A stretch of DNA of 64,000 nt, from NCBI GenBank assembly GCA_937925655.1, contig CALAMC010000048.1:124001-188000 (forward strand), written 5' to 3'. Under the pieces are notes generated by a model. It saw only the letters and a list, made by a program, of their open reading frames with translations. It was not told the origin of the DNA and did no database searches. Both the position numbers and the translations under genes were made by a program. Every line of letters starts with the position of its first letter. The stretch's first letter is position 1. This stretch comes from an uncultured candidate division Zixibacteria bacterium. Its GTDB lineage: Bacteria > Zixibacteria > MSB-5A5 > GN15 > PGXB01. Positions 17,487 to 26,329 of this stretch are shown piece by piece.

Positions 17487-17854
17487 GTGAAAACAAAGAT
17501 CAAACTCCGCTGATTATTAAAGTTCTGGCCTGGTATGGCATCCTGTTCGGGTGCTCCTATATTGTTTATGGGGTTGTGAGCATCATTCTGGGGATTCTCG
17601 ACCGTAACTACAGCACGGTCGGGAAGGATTTTTTGATCAGCCTCTATGGCATACCCATGCTGGTCGCGGCGCTGGGCTTTAAGAATATTCAGCGCTGGGG
17701 ATGGATCGGCTATGCCGCTTTGCTTGCGGTTGTGGTTTTCATCGCCTTTATTTCCCGGACCGATTCCAACGGCATTATCGTGGGCATACTTTCACTCGCG
17801 GCGTTGGGGGGACTGATGTCTCCGGGCGTGAGAAAACATTATTTCCCGGCCTAA
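17483..17854 (+). CDS. small membrane protein of unknown function
   Basis: 123 residues with four hydrophobic segments (about 10-37, 50-65, 70-90 and 95-115). I do not recognise a family. The ATG overlaps the ROK kinase stop (ATGA-type), so it is very likely translated from the same mRNA. Confidence 0.75.
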   Translation: MSENKDQTPLIIKVLAWYGILFGCSYIVYGVVSIILGILDRNYSTVGKDFLISLYGIPMLVAALGFKNIQRWGWIGYAALLAVVVFIAFISRTDSNGIIVGILSLAALGGLMSPGVRKHYFPA

Positions 17855-17861
17855 AAAACCG

Positions 17862-17889
17862 TTGACTTCGGACGAAAATTAAATACATT
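17862..17889 (+). promoter_or_regulatory. promoter of tRNA-Phe
   Basis: TTGACT (17862-17867), a 16-bp spacer and TACATT (17884-17889), 22 bases before the mature tRNA end. Confidence 0.65.
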
Positions 17890-17911
17890 GGCTCAAGTCT
17901 TTTGGTAATTT

Positions 17912-17984
<73 letters not shown>

Positions 17985-18103
17985 TTTTTGATTGCCATTA
18001 TCTCAACGCGGATTCATCTTAAGAATTCAGAACCTGGGGGCGGTGTGGCGCCCGGTATCTAACGAGAGAAATTTGACATAAAAATCAGACCATTAATAAA
18101 AAA

Positions 18104-18176
18104 AGCCACCGTGCGGCATCGAACCGCAGACCTGCTGATTACGAATCAGCTGCTCTACCAGCTGAGCTACGGTGGC
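18104..18176 (-). tRNA. tRNA-Thr (CGT)
   Basis: A 73-nt cloverleaf on the minus strand: acceptor GCCACCG/CGGTGGC, anticodon loop TTCGTAA (CGT, reads ACG), T-stem TGCGG/CCGCA, discriminator T. A run of seven T follows the 3' end and may end transcription. CCA is not encoded. Confidence 0.97.
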
Positions 18177-18191
18177 TTGATTCGAACGTCT

Positions 18192-18219
18192 AATATATAT
18201 TTATTTCGACATTTGTAAA
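18192..18219 (-). promoter_or_regulatory. promoter of tRNA-Thr
   Basis: TTTACA (18219-18214), a 16-bp spacer and TATATT (18197-18192), 15 bases before the tRNA 5' end. Confidence 0.7.
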
Positions 18220-18243
18220 CGAAAATTTGCGGCCAAAATCCCC

Positions 18244-19077
18244 TTACCCTTTTTCGGGTGAGATGATACCGAAAATGCCGCCTTCGTAATCCAGCCGCTG
18301 ACCAAAAAACATGCGCAGTGATGGTTGACGGTATTGAAATCCATGATTGAGCAGAATTTCCACCGCCTCCTGGTTCAATTCGGGGATCCCGATCAGAAGA
18401 CTACTCTGGCTGTATTTGTCCAGAATCATTTCCAGAAGTTTGACGAAACCGGATGAATCCAGCGCCAGAATCGGCCCGACAAAATAGGAGCCGTCGGCAC
18501 GCGGCCGCACCGCGGCATAGCCGTCGAGTGTCTCATACCCGACATTAATTATCCCGTCGGGAAATTCATCGTGCAACCGTTTTATTACCCGTCCCCTATC
18601 GAGTCCGGTTATGCGCGCGTCGAATTTTAGTATATTATCTATGGCCACCGCTCCGGGCTTAATTTCTTTGGGGTTGTTTTTAAATTCCCGGGCCGGACGA
18701 TACATGCGCAGCGACAGATATTTATCGAAAAACCCCAGTCGCCGATACAAAGGGGTGGCCTCTATAACACCATCGAGTTCTATGGAATGCACCCCTTTCG
18801 ATTGGACATAATTCATGGCGATTTTCATAAGGGCTTCGCCGATACCTTTGCCGCGTTCTTTTTTATCGACGATCAGACTGGCGAGGAAGGCATAATGGTT
18901 GTAGATAATCGAGGTAATCGTCCCGACCGGGCGGCCGTCGATTTCGGCGAGAAAGCATCCCTCGGGCTCGAAATCATAAAGCCGGTTATAATCGGCCGCG
19001 CCATTTCCCCAGCCTTCCTCTCCGGCCAGCGCCGCCAGATATTGAAGGTCTTCGCGGGTCATGGTTCTTATATTCAT
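18244..19077 (-). CDS. GNAT family N-acetyltransferase with C-terminal second domain
   Basis: 277 residues. The N-terminal GNAT domain shows the acetyl-CoA loop KKERGKGIGEALM and LYRRLGFF. The C-terminal half resembles the extra acetyltransferase-like domain found in YitH-like proteins. The substrate is unknown. The chosen ATG is preceded by AAAGGA at six-base spacing; a start eight codons upstream is possible but has no such site. Confidence 0.85.
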   Translation of the reverse strand: MNIRTMTREDLQYLAALAGEEGWGNGAADYNRLYDFEPEGCFLAEIDGRPVGTITSIIYNHYAFLASLIVDKKERGKGIGEALMKIAMNYVQSKGVHSIELDGVIEATPLYRRLGFFDKYLSLRMYRPAREFKNNPKEIKPGAVAIDNILKFDARITGLDRGRVIKRLHDEFPDGIINVGYETLDGYAAVRPRADGSYFVGPILALDSSGFVKLLEMILDKYSQSSLLIGIPELNQEAVEILLNHGFQYRQPSLRMFFGQRLDYEGGIFGIISPEKG

Positions 19078-19131
19078 CAGGTGTCCTTTGTCTGTAGTCA
19101 TATCACGTAGCCTAAAATACGAAAATTAAAA

Positions 19132-19158
19132 TAAAAAAGCCCGCCAAATCGGCGGGCT
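19132..19158 (-). terminator. rho-independent terminator of the cohesin-like/dockerin gene
   Basis: On the minus strand an 8-bp stem AGCCCGCC/GGCGGGCT with a 5-nt loop, followed by six T (19137-19132). It lies 22 bp after the stop of the secreted protein gene. Confidence 0.9.
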
Positions 19159-19180
19159 CGAATATTTTCCGCGTCCCAAA

Positions 19181-20401
19181 TTAGCGGCTTTCGCACAAAG
19201 CCTGCCATGTCGGATAACGGCACGGCAAAGGGTCACCGATTGGCTCGGTATAAAGCATATCGATTAGTGAGAGAATATCCAGCAGGTTGACGGTACAATC
19301 GCAGTTGAAGTCGCCTTTCCACGTATTATCCGAGGTATAGTCTTTTTCGTAGATGTGATCGATAAGCGCCAGGATATCCAGCAGATTATACTGGTCATCA
19401 CCGTTTATATCACCTATCAGACATTTAAGAACAGTCAGGCTTCCATTATTGACCACCACTTTGAATGTATCCACGCTTGTAACCTCTCTGATATCGACAA
19501 AAATAGAGTCATAGGGTGGCTCATACACGCGCTCCCACCCCAGACATATTTCATTATCGGGAGGTATCCATAATTGACACCTGAAAAAATGCGTATCGGG
19601 AATGGTGTCGATTCTCTTGCCGATAAGATTGCAGTACCGGTCATGAAAAATCGGGGCAACATCCGAATGGGATCTGGGAAGATAGATATGGACGTCACGG
19701 TCGGTCGTTGTATCGGGAATGTCATAAATATCGGCATAAACCTTTAAAAACAGCCCCTCTTCTGAACGCGGGGGAATTCCGTCGATTTCATAAGGCCAAT
19801 ATAGATCCGCAACACCTAATATTTTAAGGTCGTAGTATTGACCACTCAATGATCTCGTATGCAACCAGCTCCAACCGCCGGTCAGAGTCCCGACCGTATC
19901 GAGGCTTCCGGCACAAGCCGCGACTCGTTCCACCGAAGTTGAATCATACCCGGCCAGGAATATCGAGTCAAGGCATGAATCTTCAACCATATCCCAGCAA
20001 TGCCAGTAACCAAGCGTAAACTCCGAATCGATGCAAAAATCGCCGCTATATTGGGTACAAAACCAGTCATTGGTACATTTTATATATTTCAGGCACGTCT
20101 CGCCCTCATATTGGTCACAGGCCCAGTATGTTGTCACGTCGATGGAATCATTGGTATCGATAAATTTCATGATATCCGGTCGCTCCAAAATCATCCATAA
20201 TTGAAACATGAAAACGGTGTCGGTTACGTTACGAAGATAAATGGGAATGGTCGCCCCTTTTTGCCCGGGACAGGCGAATGCATCATCAACGGTTAATTCG
20301 AGAATCGGCTCCGTCGCCATTCCCGCCAGAGGAAGAAGAAATACGGCCGCGACAATTAAAAGCAATGGTTTTTGACAACAGACAATACGATGATACCACA
20401 T
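19181..20401 (-). CDS. secreted protein with cohesin-like N-terminus and dockerin module
   Basis: 406 residues. A signal peptide (hydrophobic LLLIVAAVFLLPLAG) is followed by a region (ELTVDDAFACPGQKGATIPI) that looks like the start of a cohesin-type beta domain. A cysteine-rich stretch comes next. The C-terminus has two dockerin-like calcium loops, GDINGDDQYNLLDILALID and GDFNCDCTVNLLDILSLID. It is presumably exported to the cell surface. The chosen ATG has GGAGG ten bases upstream; a TTG three codons earlier is too close to that site. The cohesin reading is tentative, the dockerin reading firm. Confidence 0.75.
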   Translation of the reverse strand: MWYHRIVCCQKPLLLIVAAVFLLPLAGMATEPILELTVDDAFACPGQKGATIPIYLRNVTDTVFMFQLWMILERPDIMKFIDTNDSIDVTTYWACDQYEGETCLKYIKCTNDWFCTQYSGDFCIDSEFTLGYWHCWDMVEDSCLDSIFLAGYDSTSVERVAACAGSLDTVGTLTGGWSWLHTRSLSGQYYDLKILGVADLYWPYEIDGIPPRSEEGLFLKVYADIYDIPDTTTDRDVHIYLPRSHSDVAPIFHDRYCNLIGKRIDTIPDTHFFRCQLWIPPDNEICLGWERVYEPPYDSIFVDIREVTSVDTFKVVVNNGSLTVLKCLIGDINGDDQYNLLDILALIDHIYEKDYTSDNTWKGDFNCDCTVNLLDILSLIDMLYTEPIGDPLPCRYPTWQALCESR

Positions 20402-20500
20402 AACAACCAATCCTCCGCCAAAATGTTTACAATTTCACAACTTCACAATGATGCATATGACCCTTGATGCGAACTTAACGCGGAGATAGACTATATATAC

Positions 20501-20528
20501 AATATAGACCGATTGCGGTCTTTGTCAA
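20501..20528 (-). promoter_or_regulatory. promoter with a palindrome in its spacer
   Basis: TTGACA (20528-20523), a 16-bp spacer and TATATT (20506-20501) upstream of the cohesin-like/dockerin gene. The spacer holds the palindrome GACCG-N4-CGGTC (20507-20520), a plausible operator. The leader would be about 93 nt. Confidence 0.7.
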
Positions 20529-20536
20529 TTCTAAAC

Positions 20537-20574
20537 TTTTCATCCGGCGGGATTTAACTCCCGCCGGATGAAAA
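20537..20574. repeat. 16-bp stem inverted repeat downstream of the M28 gene
   Basis: TTTTCATCCGGCGGGA (20537-20552), a 6-nt loop and its perfect complement (20559-20574). It begins 7 bp after the M28 gene's stop. The T-run is part of the stem, so it may act as a bidirectional terminator or an mRNA-stabilising hairpin rather than a textbook terminator. Confidence 0.7.
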
Positions 20575-20580
20575 ATATCT

Positions 20581-23500
20581 TCACGGGCAATTCGGAGCCG
20601 GACCGGGCGGCACACCGTATAAGTAATCAATCAAATATAAAATGTCTATCAGGTTGACATCGCCATCGCCGTTGACATCGCCGGATTCAATCGGGTCCGG
20701 TGCATTTCCGGGCGGGATGCCATATTTATAATCGATTAAAAACAGAATGTCGAGCAGGTCGACGTTGCCTTCATCGGTGACATCGCCGCAAATAAAGCCC
20801 GCATTGATAACGAGGTTAAATACTCGCTCATCGTGCGAGCCAAGAACATCGTCACAACCGGCAGTAAAATCAATAGTCAGTTCAGCCACAGGCGTACCGG
20901 ATAAAAGGCCGGTTGCCGACAGGGTCAGGCCGGTGCCATCAAGGTCGGCATTGACATCGGTCCAAACCAGCGCACCCATGCCGCCGTTTGCGGCCATTTG
21001 GAAGGAATATTCTTCCCCGGCAACGCCGTCGGGAAGCGATAACGTCGTTATTTCAACGGCAGAGTTGATTTCGAACTGAAAAGGTTTTTCTTTTGTCGCC
21101 CCGACCTGATCCTGCACTACGGCGGTAAATGAAATCTCCCCGGATACAACGGGAATGCCGGTGAGAACGCCGTCATCATCAAGTATCAGCCCCGTCCCGG
21201 CCAGATTATTCAGTTTATCCGCCCAGGTTATAGCGCCGGTACCGCCGGTAGCGCTCAACGTCTGATTGTAGGCGATGCCTTCCGTCCATTCGGGCAATGA
21301 TATGGTCGTAATGGCCAGCGCCGGATTAATAGTTATTTGGAGCGATTTTTCCCCGGAGGCGCCAACCTGATCGGTCGCAAGGGCGGTAAATTCGATCAGT
21401 CCGGACACCGATGGTATTCCAGAAAGTTGTCCCGATGTGCCAAGCGTCAAGCCGCTACCGTTCAAGTCGCCATATTTGTCGGACCAGGCAATTGATCCGG
21501 TGCCGCCGGTCGATGCCAGCGTCTGCGAGAAAGCAAAACCTTGTGTCCATTCAGGCAATGAAGATGTGGTCACTATGATGGACGGATTTATGACAAACGA
21601 CAGCAATTGTTCATCGGTGTTGAGAGCTTCATCGGTAACCTCGGCGGTAAACGATATAGTGGTCGATGACGATACCGTCCCGCTTAAAAGACCGGCAGAA
21701 GATAAAGTCAAACCGGTGCCGACCAGATCGCCATATTTATCAATCCAGGTCAGGCTCCCGGAGCCTCCGCTTGCCTGAAGTTGCTGGGTATAGCCATGAC
21801 CGGCCGTCCAGTCGGGCAAATCGGTGGTCGTAATCACCGGAGCCCCGGCGCATATGTAACCGGTTACAATGACATCATCGATATTCCAGCCGCAGTAAGT
21901 CCAGGCACCATCGGTCGTGCCCATCGTCCAGCGCAAATATACGGTCGGTTGGCCGTCGGCGATAGCCGAAATATCGATATCCATCGCAACCCAGCCGCCG
22001 TCGTCGATAGTTGCTCCATTCTGCCAGACCGTTGTCCAGGTCGAACCGTTATTGCTGACGCGGACATAGGCATGGTCATAAGAAGGCTGTTCGACACCCA
22101 GCCAGCGCCAGAATTTCAGCCGCGTATTGGCCATTGCGGAGCAATCTATAACCGGACTGGTCAGATGCCTTTCCGGCATATAATTTTCATAGCCGCCGCT
22201 CAAGTTATAACCATAGACATTACTTCCGGAGTGACCGGACGTGGGATCAGGGCCACCGTGGTCACCCGAACCTCCGGTAGGTGTCCCCCGCTGCCAGTTG
22301 CCTCCGGAGACGGTCCATCCCCGCGCTGTTTCGAAATCATCCTGAAAAGCCGTCAGAACCTGTGTTGCCACCGTCGGTTTATATGCCAAAGCCGGATCGG
22401 GGTAATATATCCTCCCCCGCGTTTCTTCTTCGGCGCTCATATAGTATTCGATTAAATCACCGCAGCCCAATGGGGGCAATATAGCCGTATAGCGGTTATT
22501 TGACGATTGCGGCATAGCCACCGTCTGCACAGCACCGCCATTTACTTTATAATGCAACTGACCCGTTCCGGGAACGGGCACGCCGCCCGAAGTGCCGACG
22601 GCATTGACGCCGATGGATGTTTCCACCCCCGGCAAAATATACTCCGGGGGAGCACCGTCACGGAAGATAAACTCCAACGACGGCACCGGGACATAATACC
22701 CGTCCACATAATAGGCCGTCGCCACCGATGCCTGCACCATGCGCGTCATGTAATCGAAATTCATATGGGACGTGCTGTCCTGATACGTGTGATATACGGT
22801 CGAGAAGACATATTCGAAAGGAAACGCGATGTCATAACCGTTTTGCGAAAAGGGATAATGGTCGGAAGCCGAGATATTCCCGCTGAAATGACCGGCGATA
22901 TCGATACCGTCAAGCGATGCCGCCAGATCCCGCCAGATATCGACATAAGTCGTATCCGTTCCGTGATACAGTTTGGCGTCGCCGTCGTTGTTTTCCGCAC
23001 CGCACATATCGAGGTTGAGCATCATGACAATGCTATCGCCGGCGGCGGCGGCGGCATTGGCATAATGCCAGGAACCGTATAAACCCTGCTCTTCGGCATC
23101 GAACAGGATGTAAATGAATGTCATATTGGTTTCGATATCGTTGAGAATGCGGGCCATCTCCATGACCGCGGCCGTGCCGGAACCGTTGTCGTCCGCGCCG
23201 GGCGACCCCGCAACGGCATCACGATGACCCCCCAGCACAATTTGATGATCCGGAAACGTCGTCCCGTACTTAACTCCGACCACATTGTACGCCTGACCCA
23301 GGCTGGCGGTGAAAGTATCAATATAGACGGAATCGAGCCCGAAGTTTATCAGGCTGTTATATATCCAGTCGCGCGACAGATAATTGCCGGTGGTGGCCGT
23401 TCGACGGTTCGGAAATGCCTGCAAAATGTGAACGTAAGAATACAGCGAATCGTATTCGACCAACGATATCACCGAATCCAACGTGATCGAACGCCCATCT

Positions 23501-23943
23501 TTTTGCATGGATAATTTGACCGGTTCTTTATATATCACGCGCAAGCCGCGTACGGGAAGCGGCGTCAGACCGGCATAACCAATCTGATCGGGCGTGATAC
23601 CGCCGGGGACATAAACCAGACGGATACCATCTTCTTCATGAATAACATCATATGGGGCATTTTCGTCCGGTGCCAAAGAAGCATCAACCGCCAGTTTATC
23701 ACGGTCAAGAGCGGAAGCGATCAGGCGGCTGTTTAAATCATTTATTCGGAATATTTCATCGGTCCCTTCTTTGGCCATGACCAGATAAGCCCGATCGAGC
23801 CGAACCACGGCATCAAAACCGGTATTTGTCAAGCCCGCGGCGTCATTTTGATTGTTAATTTCGACACGATATAAGTCATCGGCCAGGGCCGGGGACGCCA
23901 GAAACAGAATCATCGATATTATAATTTGTACACCTCTACGCAC
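20581..23943 (-). CDS. secreted M28-family zinc peptidase with Ig-like repeats and dockerin
   Basis: 1120 residues. Signal peptide 1-22. The M28 aminopeptidase domain, about 170-415, has zinc ligands H240, D251, E285, D312 and H385 and general base E284 (GGHRDAV, ADDNGSG, FDAEEQG, LNLDMCG, YHTYQD). A MAM/'choice-of-anchor'-like domain (about 530-698) follows, then four tandem putative Ig repeats (702-1048) and a dockerin-like tail (1052-1120). The start is GTG with GGAGG eight bases upstream. All catalytic residues are intact. The gene begins 28 bp after the deiminase gene and is probably cotranscribed with it. Confidence 0.92.
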   Translation of the reverse strand: MRRGVQIIISMILFLASPALADDLYRVEINNQNDAAGLTNTGFDAVVRLDRAYLVMAKEGTDEIFRINDLNSRLIASALDRDKLAVDASLAPDENAPYDVIHEEDGIRLVYVPGGITPDQIGYAGLTPLPVRGLRVIYKEPVKLSMQKDGRSITLDSVISLVEYDSLYSYVHILQAFPNRRTATTGNYLSRDWIYNSLINFGLDSVYIDTFTASLGQAYNVVGVKYGTTFPDHQIVLGGHRDAVAGSPGADDNGSGTAAVMEMARILNDIETNMTFIYILFDAEEQGLYGSWHYANAAAAAGDSIVMMLNLDMCGAENNDGDAKLYHGTDTTYVDIWRDLAASLDGIDIAGHFSGNISASDHYPFSQNGYDIAFPFEYVFSTVYHTYQDSTSHMNFDYMTRMVQASVATAYYVDGYYVPVPSLEFIFRDGAPPEYILPGVETSIGVNAVGTSGGVPVPGTGQLHYKVNGGAVQTVAMPQSSNNRYTAILPPLGCGDLIEYYMSAEEETRGRIYYPDPALAYKPTVATQVLTAFQDDFETARGWTVSGGNWQRGTPTGGSGDHGGPDPTSGHSGSNVYGYNLSGGYENYMPERHLTSPVIDCSAMANTRLKFWRWLGVEQPSYDHAYVRVSNNGSTWTTVWQNGATIDDGGWVAMDIDISAIADGQPTVYLRWTMGTTDGAWTYCGWNIDDVIVTGYICAGAPVITTTDLPDWTAGHGYTQQLQASGGSGSLTWIDKYGDLVGTGLTLSSAGLLSGTVSSSTTISFTAEVTDEALNTDEQLLSFVINPSIIVTTSSLPEWTQGFAFSQTLASTGGTGSIAWSDKYGDLNGSGLTLGTSGQLSGIPSVSGLIEFTALATDQVGASGEKSLQITINPALAITTISLPEWTEGIAYNQTLSATGGTGAITWADKLNNLAGTGLILDDDGVLTGIPVVSGEISFTAVVQDQVGATKEKPFQFEINSAVEITTLSLPDGVAGEEYSFQMAANGGMGALVWTDVNADLDGTGLTLSATGLLSGTPVAELTIDFTAGCDDVLGSHDERVFNLVINAGFICGDVTDEGNVDLLDILFLIDYKYGIPPGNAPDPIESGDVNGDGDVNLIDILYLIDYLYGVPPGPAPNCP
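20800..21840 (-). repeat. four tandem Ig-like repeats (about 87 residues each) inside the M28 gene
   Basis: Each unit starts with ITTxxLPxWTxG, continues with a GxGxxxWxDKxxxLxGxGL core and ends near FxIN. Copies begin near residues 702, 789, 876 and 961. Typical cell-surface putative Ig (He_PIG-type) spacers. Confidence 0.8.
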
Positions 23944-23971
23944 CTTGCATACCTCCGTATATGAAAATCAA

Positions 23972-25828
23972 CTAATTAGAACACTCCGGCGCATCACCCG
24001 GAGGGTCACCGTACAAGTAATCAATTAAATACAATATATCGAGCAAATTAATGTTGCCGTCGGAGTTGACATCGCCGATCGCATACGGCTCGGGGTCGGG
24101 ACCGGGGGGCACATTGTAAATATTGGCGATTAGATACAGAATGTCGAGCAGATCCACAGAACCTTCGCCGGTGGCATCACCGCAGGTATAGACGCGAATC
24201 ACCACGGACTTTTGTGTGGCATCAATGCCATCACTGCATGCCACGTCAAAGGAAACATAAGGGCATTCGGCGGGCGCGATTCCTGTTAAGGTATCATTGT
24301 GAACGGTCAACCACGCGGGCAAGCCGATGTATGAAATCATATGCGCCGAATCATCAGGGTCATCGATGGTTGGGTAATATTTGAACGACTCGCCCGACCA
24401 GGCATAAATGGTATCGGCGCCAAGAATTTCGGGCGGATAATTCACAACCGTTTCATGGGGCCAGGTCATACCGATATAGGGATGATTTTCGACCCGACCG
24501 GACTGATCGGCCGCACGGATAATATATTTGATGGACGTTCCGGGCGCCTGGATTGGAATATATCCGACTATCGAATCGGATTTGTCCGCAATCGACATAG
24601 GAACACTGATAAACGGCCGATCATTTAGGCTGTAATAAATTTTCAAGGAATCTTCAATCAGGGCTTCGCCCGAACAGGCGGCAATTTTAGTCCCCACCAA
24701 AATACTGCCGGCAGCCGATACCCGGACAGGCAACGGGACATGCTTTATACTCAACATATAACGGTCAGGAACCCCCATAGTCCGGCAGTGGATAGCGTCG
24801 TCATCGAGCCAGGAGCCGGTAAATCCCAAAATCTCGTAGCCGGGCATGGCGTCCTGATAGGTTTGTATGGCATCGTCATCATAACTGTTTCCGAAAATCG
24901 GGACAAAGACTTTATTATTTAAAATCAAGCTGTTGGTGTAAGCGGTTCCAGTGGGACAATACACGCGGACAATGTTATATGGTCTGCCCCATGGTGATAT
25001 TTGCTGCGATAAATATGCGGCCCGGGCGTTTAATAAGGCGTAACTGGGATTGGATGGCGGCACGTCTTTGACCAGAATTGTGCCCGGATTCAACAGCTTG
25101 GCCCAGCAATCGATATGATGAATCCCGCCGGATTCAATATAGGCCAGAACGGTATAATCATTGCCCAGATATGCCTTCATTATGGAATCGACCGCTGCCG
25201 AGGACAATGACGGGTTCTCATCATAGACCAGACGGGTTGAAAATGACCGGCCAAGACCGTCGGACATGTGATTGCCGCCGGTGTGAATCAGATCCATGCC
25301 GTAAACGGTCAGCCCCCAGAGACTGCCGATCGTTTGCGGGATGACATCATCGAGCGGCCGCGGGCGGTTGTAAATATGATCGACAATGGCCAACTGCTCA
25401 TCTTCAAAAATAAACCAAGGGCCATAATCGCGAGTCCAAATGGAGTTAGTCGCGGCAATTATAAACTGGGTGTTGCTCATGTTGACACCATTGGCGGCGT
25501 AGCTGTTGCGGGCGGTGGTTTCTTGTGAAGAACTTCCTACAATGGTGGTCACCATGACGTCTTCCGACATTTCTGCAATCAATGAGTAGGATATTCCCAG
25601 CGGCCAGCGGATAATGACGCCTTCCGAAGGTTCCCATTCGGCGGGATTGCGAAGAATGCCGCCCGGAGCCATAGTGGCCTTGTGGGCGATGCCGATTTCA
25701 TCGAGGCGGAGAAGCTCGTCCTCGGTCAGACCGATGGGGAGATTGTTCTGGTCATTTTCCTCCGCGGATAAAATCGGGGCAGTAATAAAAAAACTGATCA
25801 GGGCGAATAAGATTAAGAAATACTTCAT
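23972..25828 (-). CDS. secreted peptidylarginine/agmatine deiminase-family protein with dockerin
   Basis: 618 residues. Signal peptide 1-21. The catalytic domain is of the PF04371 (PPAD/agmatine deiminase) type, with D134 (WTRDYGP), H238 and D240 (GGIHHID) and nucleophile C348 (DAIHCRT). Positions and spacing are close to Porphyromonas gingivalis PPAD (D130, H236, D238, C351). An Ig-like domain and a cadherin-like region follow, then two dockerin loops at the C-terminus. Export favours peptidylarginine over agmatine as substrate. The ATG is followed at once by a signal peptide; an upstream TTG is less likely. Confidence 0.85.
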   Translation of the reverse strand: MKYFLILFALISFFITAPILSAEENDQNNLPIGLTEDELLRLDEIGIAHKATMAPGGILRNPAEWEPSEGVIIRWPLGISYSLIAEMSEDVMVTTIVGSSSQETTARNSYAANGVNMSNTQFIIAATNSIWTRDYGPWFIFEDEQLAIVDHIYNRPRPLDDVIPQTIGSLWGLTVYGMDLIHTGGNHMSDGLGRSFSTRLVYDENPSLSSAAVDSIMKAYLGNDYTVLAYIESGGIHHIDCWAKLLNPGTILVKDVPPSNPSYALLNARAAYLSQQISPWGRPYNIVRVYCPTGTAYTNSLILNNKVFVPIFGNSYDDDAIQTYQDAMPGYEILGFTGSWLDDDAIHCRTMGVPDRYMLSIKHVPLPVRVSAAGSILVGTKIAACSGEALIEDSLKIYYSLNDRPFISVPMSIADKSDSIVGYIPIQAPGTSIKYIIRAADQSGRVENHPYIGMTWPHETVVNYPPEILGADTIYAWSGESFKYYPTIDDPDDSAHMISYIGLPAWLTVHNDTLTGIAPAECPYVSFDVACSDGIDATQKSVVIRVYTCGDATGEGSVDLLDILYLIANIYNVPPGPDPEPYAIGDVNSDGNINLLDILYLIDYLYGDPPGDAPECSN

Positions 25829-25918
25829 GTTAATACCGGTTGTCGTACCTGCGGCCAACCTCCAAACTGCAGTAAATGGGCATGTAACCTAAAAAACGGC
25901 CGCAACTTCATTAGGCTC

Positions 25919-25946
25919 AATATAATAGATAAGTTATATTTGGCAA
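25919..25946 (-). promoter_or_regulatory. probable promoter of the deiminase-M28 operon
   Basis: TTGCCA (25946-25941), a 16-bp spacer and TATATT (25924-25919) on the minus strand, about 90 bases before the deiminase ATG. Confidence 0.5.
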
Positions 25947-25989
25947 TATAAAGTTTAGCGGGTTTTGCCGAAAATTCTTATGGAAATTA

Positions 25990-26075
25990 TGCCGGAGGCC
26001 GGATTTGAACCGGCACGCACTTTACAGTGCAAGGGATTTTAAGTCCCTGGTGTCTACCAATTCCACCACTCCGGC
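25990..26075 (-). tRNA. tRNA-Leu (TAA)
   Basis: An 86-nt class II tRNA on the minus strand: acceptor GCCGGAG/CTCCGGC, anticodon loop CTTAAAA (TAA), long variable arm (TGCACTGTAAAGTGCG region), T-stem GCCGG/CCGGC, discriminator A. CCA is not encoded. Confidence 0.97.
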
Positions 26076-26084
26076 ATGCGTTGG

Positions 26085-26113
26085 ATTATAATGGGTCAGA
26101 CAGTTGCGGGCAA
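26085..26113 (-). promoter_or_regulatory. promoter of tRNA-Leu
   Basis: Weak -35 TTGCCC (26113-26108), a 17-bp spacer and consensus TATAAT (26090-26085), nine bases before the tRNA 5' end. Confidence 0.65.
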
Positions 26114-26329
26114 GTAAAAATCAAGGCATCTTCGGCCATTGTTATATCCACAATATAAATGATCCCCTTTGACACCATATACGGCACTGGTGACGACGAT
26201 GACGATGCGGCCGACGTCGGCATCATTATTAATATCGGAGCCATCGTTATCAACATGGGCGATACCGTGGTCGACGGAGTCATTGTCGTCGTCGGCATGG
26301 TTGGCATAGATAGCGATGTCCTGGTATTT

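Noticed and set aside
21781..22455. Plus-strand open frame of 224 codons inside the M28 gene
   Set aside because: It is antisense to a well-supported multidomain protein, with no recognisable motif and no ribosome site; the length follows from codon bias of the real gene.
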